Positions 1-5,198 of a stretch of DNA of 5,198 bases are shown here, piece after piece; positions within the stretch are counted from its first letter, which is position 1; the number at the start of each line of letters is the position of its first letter. A model generated the notes under the pieces. The model worked only from the letters and a program-made list of their open reading frames with translations, was not told where the DNA came from and did not search any database. Source of the stretch: Anaerolineales bacterium UBA6131 (GTDB lineage Bacteria; Chloroflexota; Anaerolineae; UBA2200); the NCBI GenBank assembly GCA_002435875.1, contig DIVN01000195.1, positions 18,751 to 23,948 of the forward strand, given 5' to 3'. Both the position numbers and the translations under genes were made by a program.

Positions 1-1
1 C

Positions 2-28
2 CGCCGTATAGATCGCACCCACCAATGA
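2..28 (+). CDS. possible 3' tail of an upstream gene (partial)
   Basis: Reading from base 2, eight sense codons (R R I D R T H Q) are followed by TGA at 26-28. This stop overlaps the phosphatase ATG at 25-27 as ATGA, a common arrangement of translationally coupled genes. Nothing about function can be said from eight residues. Another frame ends in TAG at 9-11 and could equally be the tail of the upstream gene, and the frame of the phosphatase itself is open to the window edge. The feature is offered only because an ATGA junction would explain why the phosphatase lacks a visible ribosome binding site. Confidence 0.25.
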   Translation, partial: RRIDRTHQ

Positions 29-507
29 CGACCATGCCCCGCCCCAAGCGCATTCTGTTCGTGTGTACCGGCAACGTCTGCCGTTCGCCCATGGCCGCCG
101 GTTTCCTACTCGCGAGATTGCGGCAGGACGGTGCCGACGGCCAGATTGTGGTGGAATCGGCCGGCACGTGCGCACTGGACGGCCACCCCGCAAGCCCTTT
201 TGCCCGTCAGGCCATGGGCGAGCATGCGTTGAGCATCGACACCCACAGAGGGCGCACCATCGGTCAGGCGGATGTGGACTCGGCGGATCTGATCGTAGTG
301 ATGACTGCCTTGCACAAACAGGCGGTCCTGGAACGGCTGCAAGGGACGGAGAAGAAGGTGTACCTGCTGGCGGAGCTGGCCGGCGACGCAGGCGATGTGC
401 AGGACCCGTATGGCGGGTCGATCACCGAGTACCGCGCCACGGCGGACGAGCTGGAATCGCTTGTGGACCGCGCCTACGCGCGCATGCGCGAGCTCATTGA
501 CGCCTAG
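25..507 (+). CDS. low-molecular-weight protein phosphatase, YwlE-like
   Basis: A cytoplasmic phosphatase of the LMW-PTP (arsenate-reductase-like) fold, which removes phosphate from protein tyrosine or, in the YwlE branch, arginine through a phosphocysteine intermediate. The protein has 160 residues, the usual family length. The P-loop C-x5-R-S is at residues 14-21 (CTGNVCRS), with nucleophile Cys14 and Arg20. The general-acid Asp-Pro is at 126-127 in a DVQDPYGGSI segment that closely resembles the DVLDPFGGSI region of Bacillus YwlE as I recall it. Position 18 is Val, whereas YwlE has Thr there; that Thr is reported to favour phosphoarginine, so a phosphotyrosine preference is inferred here. 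No Shine-Dalgarno sequence is visible. The ATG at 25 was chosen because it forms an ATGA overlap with a possible upstream stop; the ATG at 34 is an alternative. Family membership is near certain, the substrate is not. Confidence 0.93.
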   Translation: MTTMPRPKRILFVCTGNVCRSPMAAGFLLARLRQDGADGQIVVESAGTCALDGHPASPFARQAMGEHALSIDTHRGRTIGQADVDSADLIVVMTALHKQAVLERLQGTEKKVYLLAELAGDAGDVQDPYGGSITEYRATADELESLVDRAYARMRELIDA

Positions 508-576
508 TGCCAGCGGCGACGAGGTCGCCCCCCAGCGTACCGCGCGCCCCGCTTTGCAGTGTATGGCGGGCGGTGA
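508..576. terminator. convergent gap with short GC hairpin (515-529)
   Basis: The phosphatase and the HNH gene converge across these 69 bases. Bases 515-520 (GGCGAC) pair perfectly with 524-529 (GTCGCC) around a GAG loop, giving a 6-bp stem that can form in transcripts of either strand. No T-tract follows on either side, so it is not a canonical intrinsic terminator. It may still slow both convergent transcripts, or it may mean nothing. No gene is seen here. Confidence 0.3.
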
Positions 577-1098
577 CTATTCCCACCAGCCTTCAACGAA
601 TCTGGTCCATTCGGCGTTCTCTTCCAGATAGGTCTCAAAGAGATACCTGCCGGTTGGTTTGGGCTCTACTGGTTGATGGAGCAGTCGCATTTCTGCCTGC
701 GCGAGGGTTTTGCCGCCCTTACGCCGATTGCAGGCCGGACACGCGCTGACCAGGTTGGTCCACGCATGTGGACCACCACGGTAGCGTGGCACGACGTGAT
801 CCATGGTCAGGTGGTGGGTCTAGCGTCCACAGTACTGGCAGGTATAGTCGTCTCGGCGGAAGATCTCTTTGCGACACAGGCGAACGCGGGGATAAGGCCG
901 CCGCACCGCATAGTCAAGGCGGATGACTGAAGGGACTGGCCAGGAGGCGCTGGCCGAGGCGATCGAGCCGCGGCCGTTCTCCAGAATCTCGGCCTTGCCG
1001 CCCATGAGCATCACAAGAGCGCGTCGCACGGTGCACACGTTAAGCGGTTCGTAGCTTTGGTTGAGCACCAGCACAACGCCATCATTCATCAGCATCAC
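577..1098 (-). pseudogene. HNH endonuclease interrupted by an in-frame TAG
   Basis: This matches the small (about 170-residue) HNH endonuclease family found widely as a stand-alone bacterial gene; its cellular role is not well defined. Reading leftward from 1098 gives 173 codons in one frame. The N-terminal motif VLVLNQSYEPLNV (residues 10-21) is characteristic. The zinc-binding pairs CQYC (87-90) and CPAC (120-123) flank the catalytic Asp100-His101, with Asn115 and Asn124 completing the HNH pattern. Codon 93, two codons after the first Cys pair, is TAG at 820-822. The frame then continues without shift into T-H-H-L-T-M-D-H-V-V-P and ends at a second TAG at 577-579. A protein stopping at 820 would lack all catalytic residues. 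The first start is GTG at 1098; ATG at 1095 or 1089 may be the real one, as 1089 follows AGGTGAT, a good match to the extended anti-Shine-Dalgarno complement. A recent nonsense mutation, a base-calling error or readthrough could each explain the stop. The ATG at 804 (Met99) has no ribosome binding site that would support a separate downstream protein. Confidence 0.85.
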
Positions 1099-1119
1099 CT
1101 ATCCGGCATGGCATGCCAG

Positions 1120-1148
1120 AGAATAGTGCATTTGGCGATAGCAGTCAA
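1120..1148 (-). promoter_or_regulatory. sigma70-type promoter for the HNH gene
   Basis: On the minus strand, TTGACT (1148-1143, 5 of 6 to consensus) is followed by exactly 17 bases and TATTCT (1125-1120, 4 of 6). Transcription would start near 1113, 15-25 bases before the candidate start codons. The TGA stop of the preceding glycosyltransferase lies inside the -35 box. The spacing is ideal, but there is no experimental support. Confidence 0.5.
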
Positions 1149-1945
1149 TCGCGGCGCGCGAGGCCGCGCGTGCGCCAAAGGACAACGAGCTCATAATAGG
1201 CCATTAATGCGCCCAGCAGCAACCCGTGGGAGCTGTCCCTGTAACCCTCCAGGGTCACGAAGCGACGGTGGAACTCGCGTAACGGCTGCAAGACAAAGTT
1301 GTGGGGGCGGGGAAGATACCCCGCCTCAAAGCGGATTCGGGCCTCGAGATCGGCGTACTGCTGCTGCTTGCGCACGAACTCGGCCACCGTTGTATAGTTG
1401 TAGTGGGTCAAAGGATTCTGCAGGTATCCTTGCGCCCCGTCCAGCAGCACCAGCTCGTGCACGCGGCGCGCCGGATCGTAGCGGGCACGTGTGCGCTTGA
1501 GCAGACGCATCTGGTAATCCGGATACCACCCAGCATGCTGGATCCAGCGTCCCCAGATCACATTCTTGCGCGGCACCCACCAACCGGCTCTCGAGGCATC
1601 GGTGATAGCAAGTCGAATCTCGGCGCCGAGCTCCGGAGTGCCACGCTCGTCGGCATCGACAAAGAAGATCCAGTCCGCCTCAAAGGTGTCAAGCGCGACG
1701 TTCCGCTGGGCTGCGAAATCGACAAATTGTTCGGTGTGTACCTCCGCGCCGGCCTCGCGAGCGAACTCGATGGTTCTGTCCTGCGTGCGCGGGTCAACCA
1801 GCACGCACAGGCGGTCGCACCAGCCGACGCTCTGCAAGCAGTCGCGAATGCTCGACTCTTCATCGCGAGCCAGGACGACAGCCGCCAAGCTGGGCGAGCA
1901 GCTTGAGCCGGGTTGGCCCAGTCGGACAGCAGGCGCGCTAGGCAT
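1145..1945 (-). CDS. family 2 glycosyltransferase, WaaE/KdtX-like
   Basis: A predicted inverting GT-A-fold transferase that adds a sugar from a nucleotide-sugar donor to an envelope glycan at the cytoplasmic membrane face. The 266-residue protein opens with a beta-strand and Asp/Glu segment AAVVLARDEES (21-31). It has FVDFAAQRNVAL (74-85) and the metal-binding DADE (97-100), then the WGRWIQHAGWYPDYQMRLLKR stretch with its downstream VHE, and a hydrophobic C-terminal helix ending in basic residues. This order matches the WaaE-type group (beta-1,4-glucosyltransferase of LPS core). In an organism without LPS the acceptor would differ, so the sugar and acceptor are unknown. The ATG at 1945 overlaps the last 8 bases of the upstream transferase gene. 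GAGGG at 1959-1955, nine bases upstream, is a plausible ribosome binding site. The first 19 residues are not conserved in style, so a slightly later start cannot be excluded. Confidence 0.88.
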   Translation of the reverse strand: MPSAPAVRLGQPGSSCSPSLAAVVLARDEESSIRDCLQSVGWCDRLCVLVDPRTQDRTIEFAREAGAEVHTEQFVDFAAQRNVALDTFEADWIFFVDADERGTPELGAEIRLAITDASRAGWWVPRKNVIWGRWIQHAGWYPDYQMRLLKRTRARYDPARRVHELVLLDGAQGYLQNPLTHYNYTTVAEFVRKQQQYADLEARIRFEAGYLPRPHNFVLQPLREFHRRFVTLEGYRDSSHGLLLGALMAYYELVVLWRTRGLARRD

Positions 1946-2867
1946 CGCTGAGCGCCCTCACTTCCTCCAAGGCAGCCTGTCGAGCCGCGAGCTGGTCAGC
2001 TGTCAGCTTACCCTGAGATTGTGCTTGTCTGGCCCGCCCGGCCTCGGCCCGGAGACCCGCACGGACCAGCGCGCCGACGGCACGGCAAAAGACTGCACCA
2101 TAGTACTTGCGGAAAAAGAGGAACCGGCTACGCCACAAGGCCACAAACATCTCGTTGCGAAACTGTCGGGTGCTCTGCGCGCCCAGGTGGACAATGCGCG
2201 CAGCCGGCACGCAAAACACGCCCCAGCCGTCGCGGTGCATACGCCAAGCCCAGTCCACCTCTTCACAGTACATGAAGTACTGCTCATCCAGTGGGCCAAC
2301 CTGGTCCAGCGCAGCGCGAGGCACAGCCATGCAGGCACCCAGGGGATGGTCAATGGCGAAGGGGCGCCCATTGTCATACGTGCGGCGCGGATAGCGCCCG
2401 TTGAGTCGCGAGTCGAGCAGCCGATGGTGCAGGGGGAAAAAGTCGAGAGCCACCTGAGCGAGCGAGGGGAAGTGGAAGGCAGAGTGCTGAAAGCTGCCAT
2501 CGCCATAGACCAGCCGAGGTGCCGCTATTCCTGCCCTGCTGGTCGCATTGATGAACTCGGTGAGCACGAGCAGCGCATCGTCAAGGACCAAGGTATCGGG
2601 GTTGAGCAGGATGCAGACCTGCCCGGTGGACTGCGCCAGCGCCTGGTTGTTCGCTGCGGCGAACCCACGGTTGCACTCGTTGGCCAACAGCCGAACCTGC
2701 GGGTGACGCTGGCGAACCATTGGCACACTGTCATCAGTGGAGGCGTTGTCAACCACCCAGACATCGTACTGCAGCGAGGACGGCGACAGGCAGGCATAGA
2801 CCGAATCGAGACAATCGGACAGCATCTGTCGCACATTCATGCTGACGATGATGACCGAGAGGTCCAT
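1938..2867 (-). CDS. family 2 glycosyltransferase, rhamnosyltransferase-like (COG1216)
   Basis: A 309-residue GT-A transferase of the WbbL/rhamnosyltransferase-like group that builds cell-surface polysaccharides. Visible motifs in order are: SVIIVSMN (4-11) at the first strand; VVDNASTDDS (38-47) for nucleotide binding; NRGFAAANNQ (66-75); NPDT (89-92), the group's version of the DxD metal site; GACMAVPR (177-184); and the acceptor-side DEQYFMYCEEVDWAWR (194-209), with the expected catalytic Glu202/Glu203 and Asp205. The C-terminal 60 residues are rich in Ala, Arg and Gln and probably helical. The exact donor and acceptor cannot be told. The ATG (2867-2865) shares its A with the TGA of the lipoprotein gene (TGATG) and has no Shine-Dalgarno sequence of its own, so translation is likely coupled to the upstream gene. 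The end overlaps the next transferase by 8 bases. Confidence 0.92.
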   Translation of the reverse strand: MDLSVIIVSMNVRQMLSDCLDSVYACLSPSSLQYDVWVVDNASTDDSVPMVRQRHPQVRLLANECNRGFAAANNQALAQSTGQVCILLNPDTLVLDDALLVLTEFINATSRAGIAAPRLVYGDGSFQHSAFHFPSLAQVALDFFPLHHRLLDSRLNGRYPRRTYDNGRPFAIDHPLGACMAVPRAALDQVGPLDEQYFMYCEEVDWAWRMHRDGWGVFCVPAARIVHLGAQSTRQFRNEMFVALWRSRFLFFRKYYGAVFCRAVGALVRAGLRAEAGRARQAQSQGKLTADQLAARQAALEEVRALSDA

Positions 2868-4051
2868 CAGAAGCCGATCGTTACAACCAGTGGCTCCACA
2901 CGATCCTCAACAATTTGCACCTGCTCGTGCAAGAGCCCAATCCAGTAGGTCGGGGCTACCTTGGCAGGTGGATCCACGATCTCAAGATGGCCCACCACCA
3001 GTGCAGTCTGACCTGGCATGAGATACGCCTGGCCATCCACAATGGCCAGGTCGGCGTCAAGCCCAAGCTGCCAACGGAAGGGGTACGAGCGCCCGGAGCT
3101 ATTGCCTTCAAAGTCGAGGCCAATGCGGAATACGCCGGGCTCCTCGTACATAGCCTTGCTGTTAAAGTTCTCGCTCGTGGTGTACAACGTGCCGGATGCT
3201 GGCCCTTTGGTGCGCACACCGACCTTGCCTGTGTTGCGCACGGTACAGGTGAAAGTGAGCGTGCCACCCAGTGGCACTGTGGTCGCGGACCATTCTGCGG
3301 CGCGGTTGACGATCTGCACCTGTGGCACACCGCCATCGGCGATCGTCAGGCTCCCACGCGCGACGTCACGGTTACCGACAGCATCTTCTGCTTCGACGAC
3401 TACTGTATAAGTGCCGTTTGGCGGTGGCGTGGCCCCGAGGTCAACGCCTCCCTCATAGTCATGCTCATGGTTGCCCACCTGGCCCACTGGACGAATCTTA
3501 TCCTCAGGGAGGGGGTACTTTTCGCCGGTGGCACTCAGGAGGTAAGCTTGCACCTTGGCGGCCTCTTTGGTCAGATAGTAGGCAATGGTCACCCGGTCAG
3601 TAATACCGTCGCGATTGGGCGTGAAAAGCGCGGGGTAGATGTTGAGGTTGCGGATCTCGATGTAGTCCGCGGCACCCCCGGCGAGGATCAGCGGGATTTC
3701 GGCGCGTGCACTCTCCCCATCAGCAGCCTGGGCTTCAAAGACACAGGCATAGCAGCCATCGGGCAACAAGCGATCCTCGATAACGCCACTGAAGAGAGCC
3801 TCGTAGGAGCCACGCGGCCTGGAGGCGGCCTGGCGGAAGACGTGGCGAACGCCCGCCTCGTCGACGAGGTAGATGGAGACGGTGGCCGGGCGAGAGACCT
3901 CGTAGGTGAGGCGCGCGACATCCGCAACACCGTCGGCGTTGGGCGAGATTTCCGCAGGTGTGACGGCGGCACCGTAGAGCAAAGGCTTGCGAGCAGAACA
4001 GCCAGCCAGCAGCAGGGCCGCCAGCAGCAAGAGAATGAACCTGAGCTTCAC
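2867..4051 (-). CDS. lipoprotein with two FlgD-type Ig-like domains
   Basis: The function is unknown; it is a secreted, membrane-anchored beta-rich protein of 394 residues. The signal peptide is M-K-L-R plus a Leu/Ala core, with lipobox LAGC at 15-18, so Cys18 would be lipidated and Ser19 follows it. Two related Ig-like units come next. Each opens with a Pro-Asn-x-Asp-Gly turn (SPNADGVAD, 36-44; TPNRDGITD, 144-152), continues as beta-strands and closes near a P-x-G-x-Y motif (97-101, and PNGTY at 211-215). This resembles FlgD Ig-like repeats, and the Asp/Asn-rich turns could bind calcium. Residues from about 240 form a third beta domain with PFRWQLG and YWIGLLHEQVQIV, which resembles Ig-like domains of the CARDB/NBR1 sort but is not confidently assigned. 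The start is GTG at 4051, with GAGGAGG at 4062-4056 just upstream (4-base spacer, slightly short). It is the first gene of a unit with two overlapping glycosyltransferases, which points to an envelope role. Confidence 0.85.
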   Translation of the reverse strand: MKLRFILLLLAALLLAGCSARKPLLYGAAVTPAEISPNADGVADVARLTYEVSRPATVSIYLVDEAGVRHVFRQAASRPRGSYEALFSGVIEDRLLPDGCYACVFEAQAADGESARAEIPLILAGGAADYIEIRNLNIYPALFTPNRDGITDRVTIAYYLTKEAAKVQAYLLSATGEKYPLPEDKIRPVGQVGNHEHDYEGGVDLGATPPPNGTYTVVVEAEDAVGNRDVARGSLTIADGGVPQVQIVNRAAEWSATTVPLGGTLTFTCTVRNTGKVGVRTKGPASGTLYTTSENFNSKAMYEEPGVFRIGLDFEGNSSGRSYPFRWQLGLDADLAIVDGQAYLMPGQTALVVGHLEIVDPPAKVAPTYWIGLLHEQVQIVEDRVEPLVVTIGF

Positions 4052-4055
4052 CGCG

Positions 4056-4062
4056 CCTCCTC
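4056..4062 (-). promoter_or_regulatory. ribosome binding site of the lipoprotein gene
   Basis: GAGGAGG on the minus strand is the strongest Shine-Dalgarno match in the window. It lies four bases before GTG at 4051-4049 and decides that start, since the signal peptide begins immediately (MKLRFILLLL). Confidence 0.7.
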
Positions 4063-4088
4063 GACCGATACTGCAGAATCAGTTGATG

Positions 4089-4117
4089 AGTTTACCGCAG
4101 GGAGAACCAAGAGTCAA
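4089..4117 (-). promoter_or_regulatory. sigma70-type promoter of the lipoprotein-glycosyltransferase unit
   Basis: On the minus strand, TTGACT (4117-4112, 5 of 6) and TAAACT (4094-4089, 4 of 6) are separated by exactly 17 bases. Transcription would begin near 4082, giving a leader of about 30 bases that contains the strong ribosome binding site. No other gene lies between it and the lipoprotein, so it probably drives all three overlapping genes. Confidence 0.55.
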
Positions 4118-4158
4118 TTCGCCCACAGCCGGCGAGACAGACCTAAGTATGACGACAG

Positions 4159-4190
4159 GCAGGCTGGCATGCCCCCGACTGCGAGCCTGC
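4159..4190. promoter_or_regulatory. inverted repeat between divergent promoters
   Basis: GCAGGCT (4159-4165) and AGCCTGC (4184-4190) are perfect inverted 7-mers with 18 bases between them, lying between the two opposed -35 boxes (4117 and 4211). The spacing would put the half-sites about two helical turns apart, as for a dimeric regulator. No regulator gene is in the window, and a GC-rich 7-mer pair can occur by chance. Confidence 0.25.
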
Positions 4191-4210
4191 AGTGTCGCTG
4201 CCACAGGGAT

Positions 4211-4239
4211 TGGACAAATGCCGCCAGTTGTGCTATCCT
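4211..4239 (+). promoter_or_regulatory. extended -10 promoter of the ECF ATPase gene
   Basis: TGGACA (4211-4216, 5 of 6) is followed by 17 bases and TATCCT (4234-4239, 4 of 6). The -10 box is preceded by TGC (4231-4233), an extended -10 TGn element. Transcription would start near 4246, leaving a leader of about 87 bases before the TTG start at 4333. Confidence 0.5.
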
Positions 4240-4285
4240 GATCGGTGCTTGGATCGCTCGCGACCGAGACACTGGAAGATAGTCG

Positions 4286-4310
4286 GGTGAACGTCGCGTT
4301 CAACGTCACC
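4286..4310 (+). promoter_or_regulatory. leader hairpin upstream of the ECF ATPase
   Basis: In the predicted leader, GGTGA plus CGT (4286-4294, with one bulged A) pairs with ACGTCACC (4303-4310) around the 8-base loop CGCGTTCA, an 8-bp stem. It ends 10 bases before the ribosome binding site GGGAG (4321-4325). It is too small to be a known riboswitch. It may tune translation or stability, or the DNA palindrome may be an operator. Confidence 0.3.
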
Positions 4311-4332
4311 TGGCTATCGTGGGAGACTTGCG

Positions 4333-5198
4333 TTGAACAGGGCCACAGAGCCCCTCGTCAAGATTGAGGGCCTGCACTACACCTACCAGGCGGGGACCCC
4401 AAAGGCAAAAGCCGCACTGCGTGGCGTAGACCTCACAGTCTCTGCCGGCGAATTCGTGGCAATCGTCGGCGCCAACGGTTCGGGCAAATCCACCCTCGTC
4501 CGTCATCTCAATGCCCTCCTCCTCCCGACTCGTGGTGCAGTTGACATCGCCGGGCACAGCACGCGTGATGTGGCCAACCTGCGCCAAATCCGCAGTACGG
4601 TTGGCATGGTCTTCCAGGATCCCAGTACTCAGATCGTGGGTTCGACCGTTGAGGAGGACGTGGCGTTCGGCCCGGAGAACCTAGGCATCCCCCGCTCGGA
4701 GCTGATCGATAGGGTGCACTGGGCGTTGGCCGCGACGGCGCTCACCAACCTGCGCAACCGTCCCTCACGCATGCTCTCCGCCGGCCAAAAGCAGCGCCTA
4801 GCCATCGCCGCCTGTCTGGCGATGCGTCCTCGCTGCATCGTCCTGGATGAGGCAACGGCGATGCTAGATCCGGTCGCCCGGCTGGACTTCTGGTCGACCA
4901 TCGACAGGCTGCATGCCCAGGGCATGACCGTCGTATTGGTGACCCACATGATGGAAGAGGCGGCAAGGGCGCAGCGTGTGCTGGTGTTGTCCGAGGGTCG
5001 TCTGGCGATGCAGGGAACGGCACGTCAGGTGCTGACGGATGAGGGAGCACTCAAGGCGTACCACCTGCTCACCCCACCCATCAATCGGCTGGCCCATGCC
5101 ATTGCACGGCAGGTCAGGGTTTTCCCCACCGTAGCCTTGTCTGCCTCGGAGGTGGTAGGGGCCGTCGATTCATTCCCACACAGTGGCAGTCCAGTCAG
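4333..5198 (+). CDS. ecfA1: ECF transporter ATPase, EcfA-type (3' partial)
   Basis: The cytoplasmic ATP-hydrolysing subunit of an energy-coupling factor transporter, which imports vitamins or Ni/Co ions together with a second ATPase, the EcfT membrane protein and a substrate-binding S protein. The visible 288 codons carry every ABC motif: Walker A GANGSGKST (46-54), the Q-loop in FQDPSTQIVGSTVEEDVAFG (94-113, Gln95; typical of EcfA), signature LSAGQKQR (148-155; Ala replaces the usual first Gly), Walker B IVLDEATAMLDP (169-180, Glu173) and the H-loop His205 in VTHMMEEA. The EcfA-type C-terminal extension follows (TPPINRLAHAI and on). The frame has a TGA at 4288-4290 and no ATG or GTG before TTG at 4333, which sits seven bases after GGGAG, so TTG is the start. 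Usual length is about 270-290 residues, so little should be missing unless a second domain is fused. Choosing EcfA1 over EcfA2 is a guess from the DEATAMLDP-type Walker B; the substrate is unknown. Confidence 0.92.
   Translation, partial: MNRATEPLVKIEGLHYTYQAGTPKAKAALRGVDLTVSAGEFVAIVGANGSGKSTLVRHLNALLLPTRGAVDIAGHSTRDVANLRQIRSTVGMVFQDPSTQIVGSTVEEDVAFGPENLGIPRSELIDRVHWALAATALTNLRNRPSRMLSAGQKQRLAIAACLAMRPRCIVLDEATAMLDPVARLDFWSTIDRLHAQGMTVVLVTHMMEEAARAQRVLVLSEGRLAMQGTARQVLTDEGALKAYHLLTPPINRLAHAIARQVRVFPTVALSASEVVGAVDSFPHSGSPV

Noticed and set aside
63..500. Alternative plus-strand frame inside the phosphatase gene
   Set aside because: Its translation is Arg/Gly/His-rich with no motif, while the other frame has the complete phosphatase active site.
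577..804. Separate small gene starting at the ATG at 804 (Met-Asp-His-Val-Val)
   Set aside because: It is in frame with the upstream half, starts in the middle of the HNH fold and has no ribosome binding site, so it is better read as the second half of the interrupted gene.
820..822. Genome-wide reassignment of TAG to an amino acid
   Set aside because: TAG ends the phosphatase (505-507), one glycosyltransferase (1938-1940) and the HNH gene (577-579) at normal family lengths.
1530..1541. Perfect 12-base palindrome CCAGCATGCTGG
   Set aside because: It lies inside the conserved HAGW motif codons of the glycosyltransferase and has no regulatory context; probably coincidence.
1566..2948. Long plus-strand open frame (460 codons) across the two glycosyltransferase genes
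   Set aside because: It is antisense to two genes with full family motifs, and its translation shows no domain, is of low-complexity character and has no ribosome binding site. Such open frames are expected opposite GC-rich genes.
2915..4282. Long plus-strand open frame (455 codons) opposite the lipoprotein
   Set aside because: It is antisense to a gene with a signal peptide, lipobox and repeated domains, and it runs through the divergent promoter region. It has no recognisable motif.
4912..4930. Inverted repeat CATGCCC-A-GGGCATG
   Set aside because: It falls inside the ECF ATPase coding sequence just before the H-loop strand, with no T-tract and no gene boundary nearby.

Overview
The window is bacterial, GC-rich chromosomal DNA, almost fully coding, with GTG and TTG start codons next to ATG. 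A lipoprotein with FlgD-type Ig-like domains, COG1216-type and WaaE-type family 2 glycosyltransferases, a small HNH endonuclease and an ECF-transporter ATPase together suggest a deep-branching bacterium such as Chloroflexota. That assignment rests on remembered gene content, not on a marker gene, and is tentative. No rRNA, tRNA, CRISPR array, insertion sequence or phage gene was seen.

Layout. At the left, a plus-strand low-molecular-weight protein phosphatase of the YwlE-like group (25-507) starts at an ATGA overlap with what may be the tail of an upstream gene. It converges across a 69-base gap on a minus-strand HNH endonuclease gene (577-1098). That gene is broken by an in-frame TAG between its first zinc-binding Cys pair and its catalytic His. 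Upstream of it on the minus strand lie two family 2 glycosyltransferases (1145-1945 and 1938-2867) and a secreted lipoprotein (2867-4051). These three genes overlap by 8 bases and 1 base and form one transcription unit, read right to left from a promoter at 4089-4117. A 281-base divergent intergenic region (4052-4332) holds this promoter, an opposing promoter at 4211-4239, a dyad between them and a hairpin in the leader of the right-hand gene. That gene is the plus-strand ATPase subunit of an energy-coupling factor (ECF) vitamin/metal transporter (4333 to the window end).

How the genes work together. The lipoprotein and the two glycosyltransferases look like a small cell-envelope unit: an exported Ig-like protein made together with two sugar transferases that act at the inner membrane face. 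The HNH gene has its own promoter-like sequence, whose -35 box contains the stop codon of the preceding glycosyltransferase, so it is probably transcribed partly independently. The ECF ATPase and the phosphatase belong to neighbouring units that extend beyond the window.

The most notable observation is the amber-interrupted but otherwise well-conserved HNH gene. The window does not show a clear, previously undescribed multi-gene system. The other findings are regulatory or specificity hypotheses.
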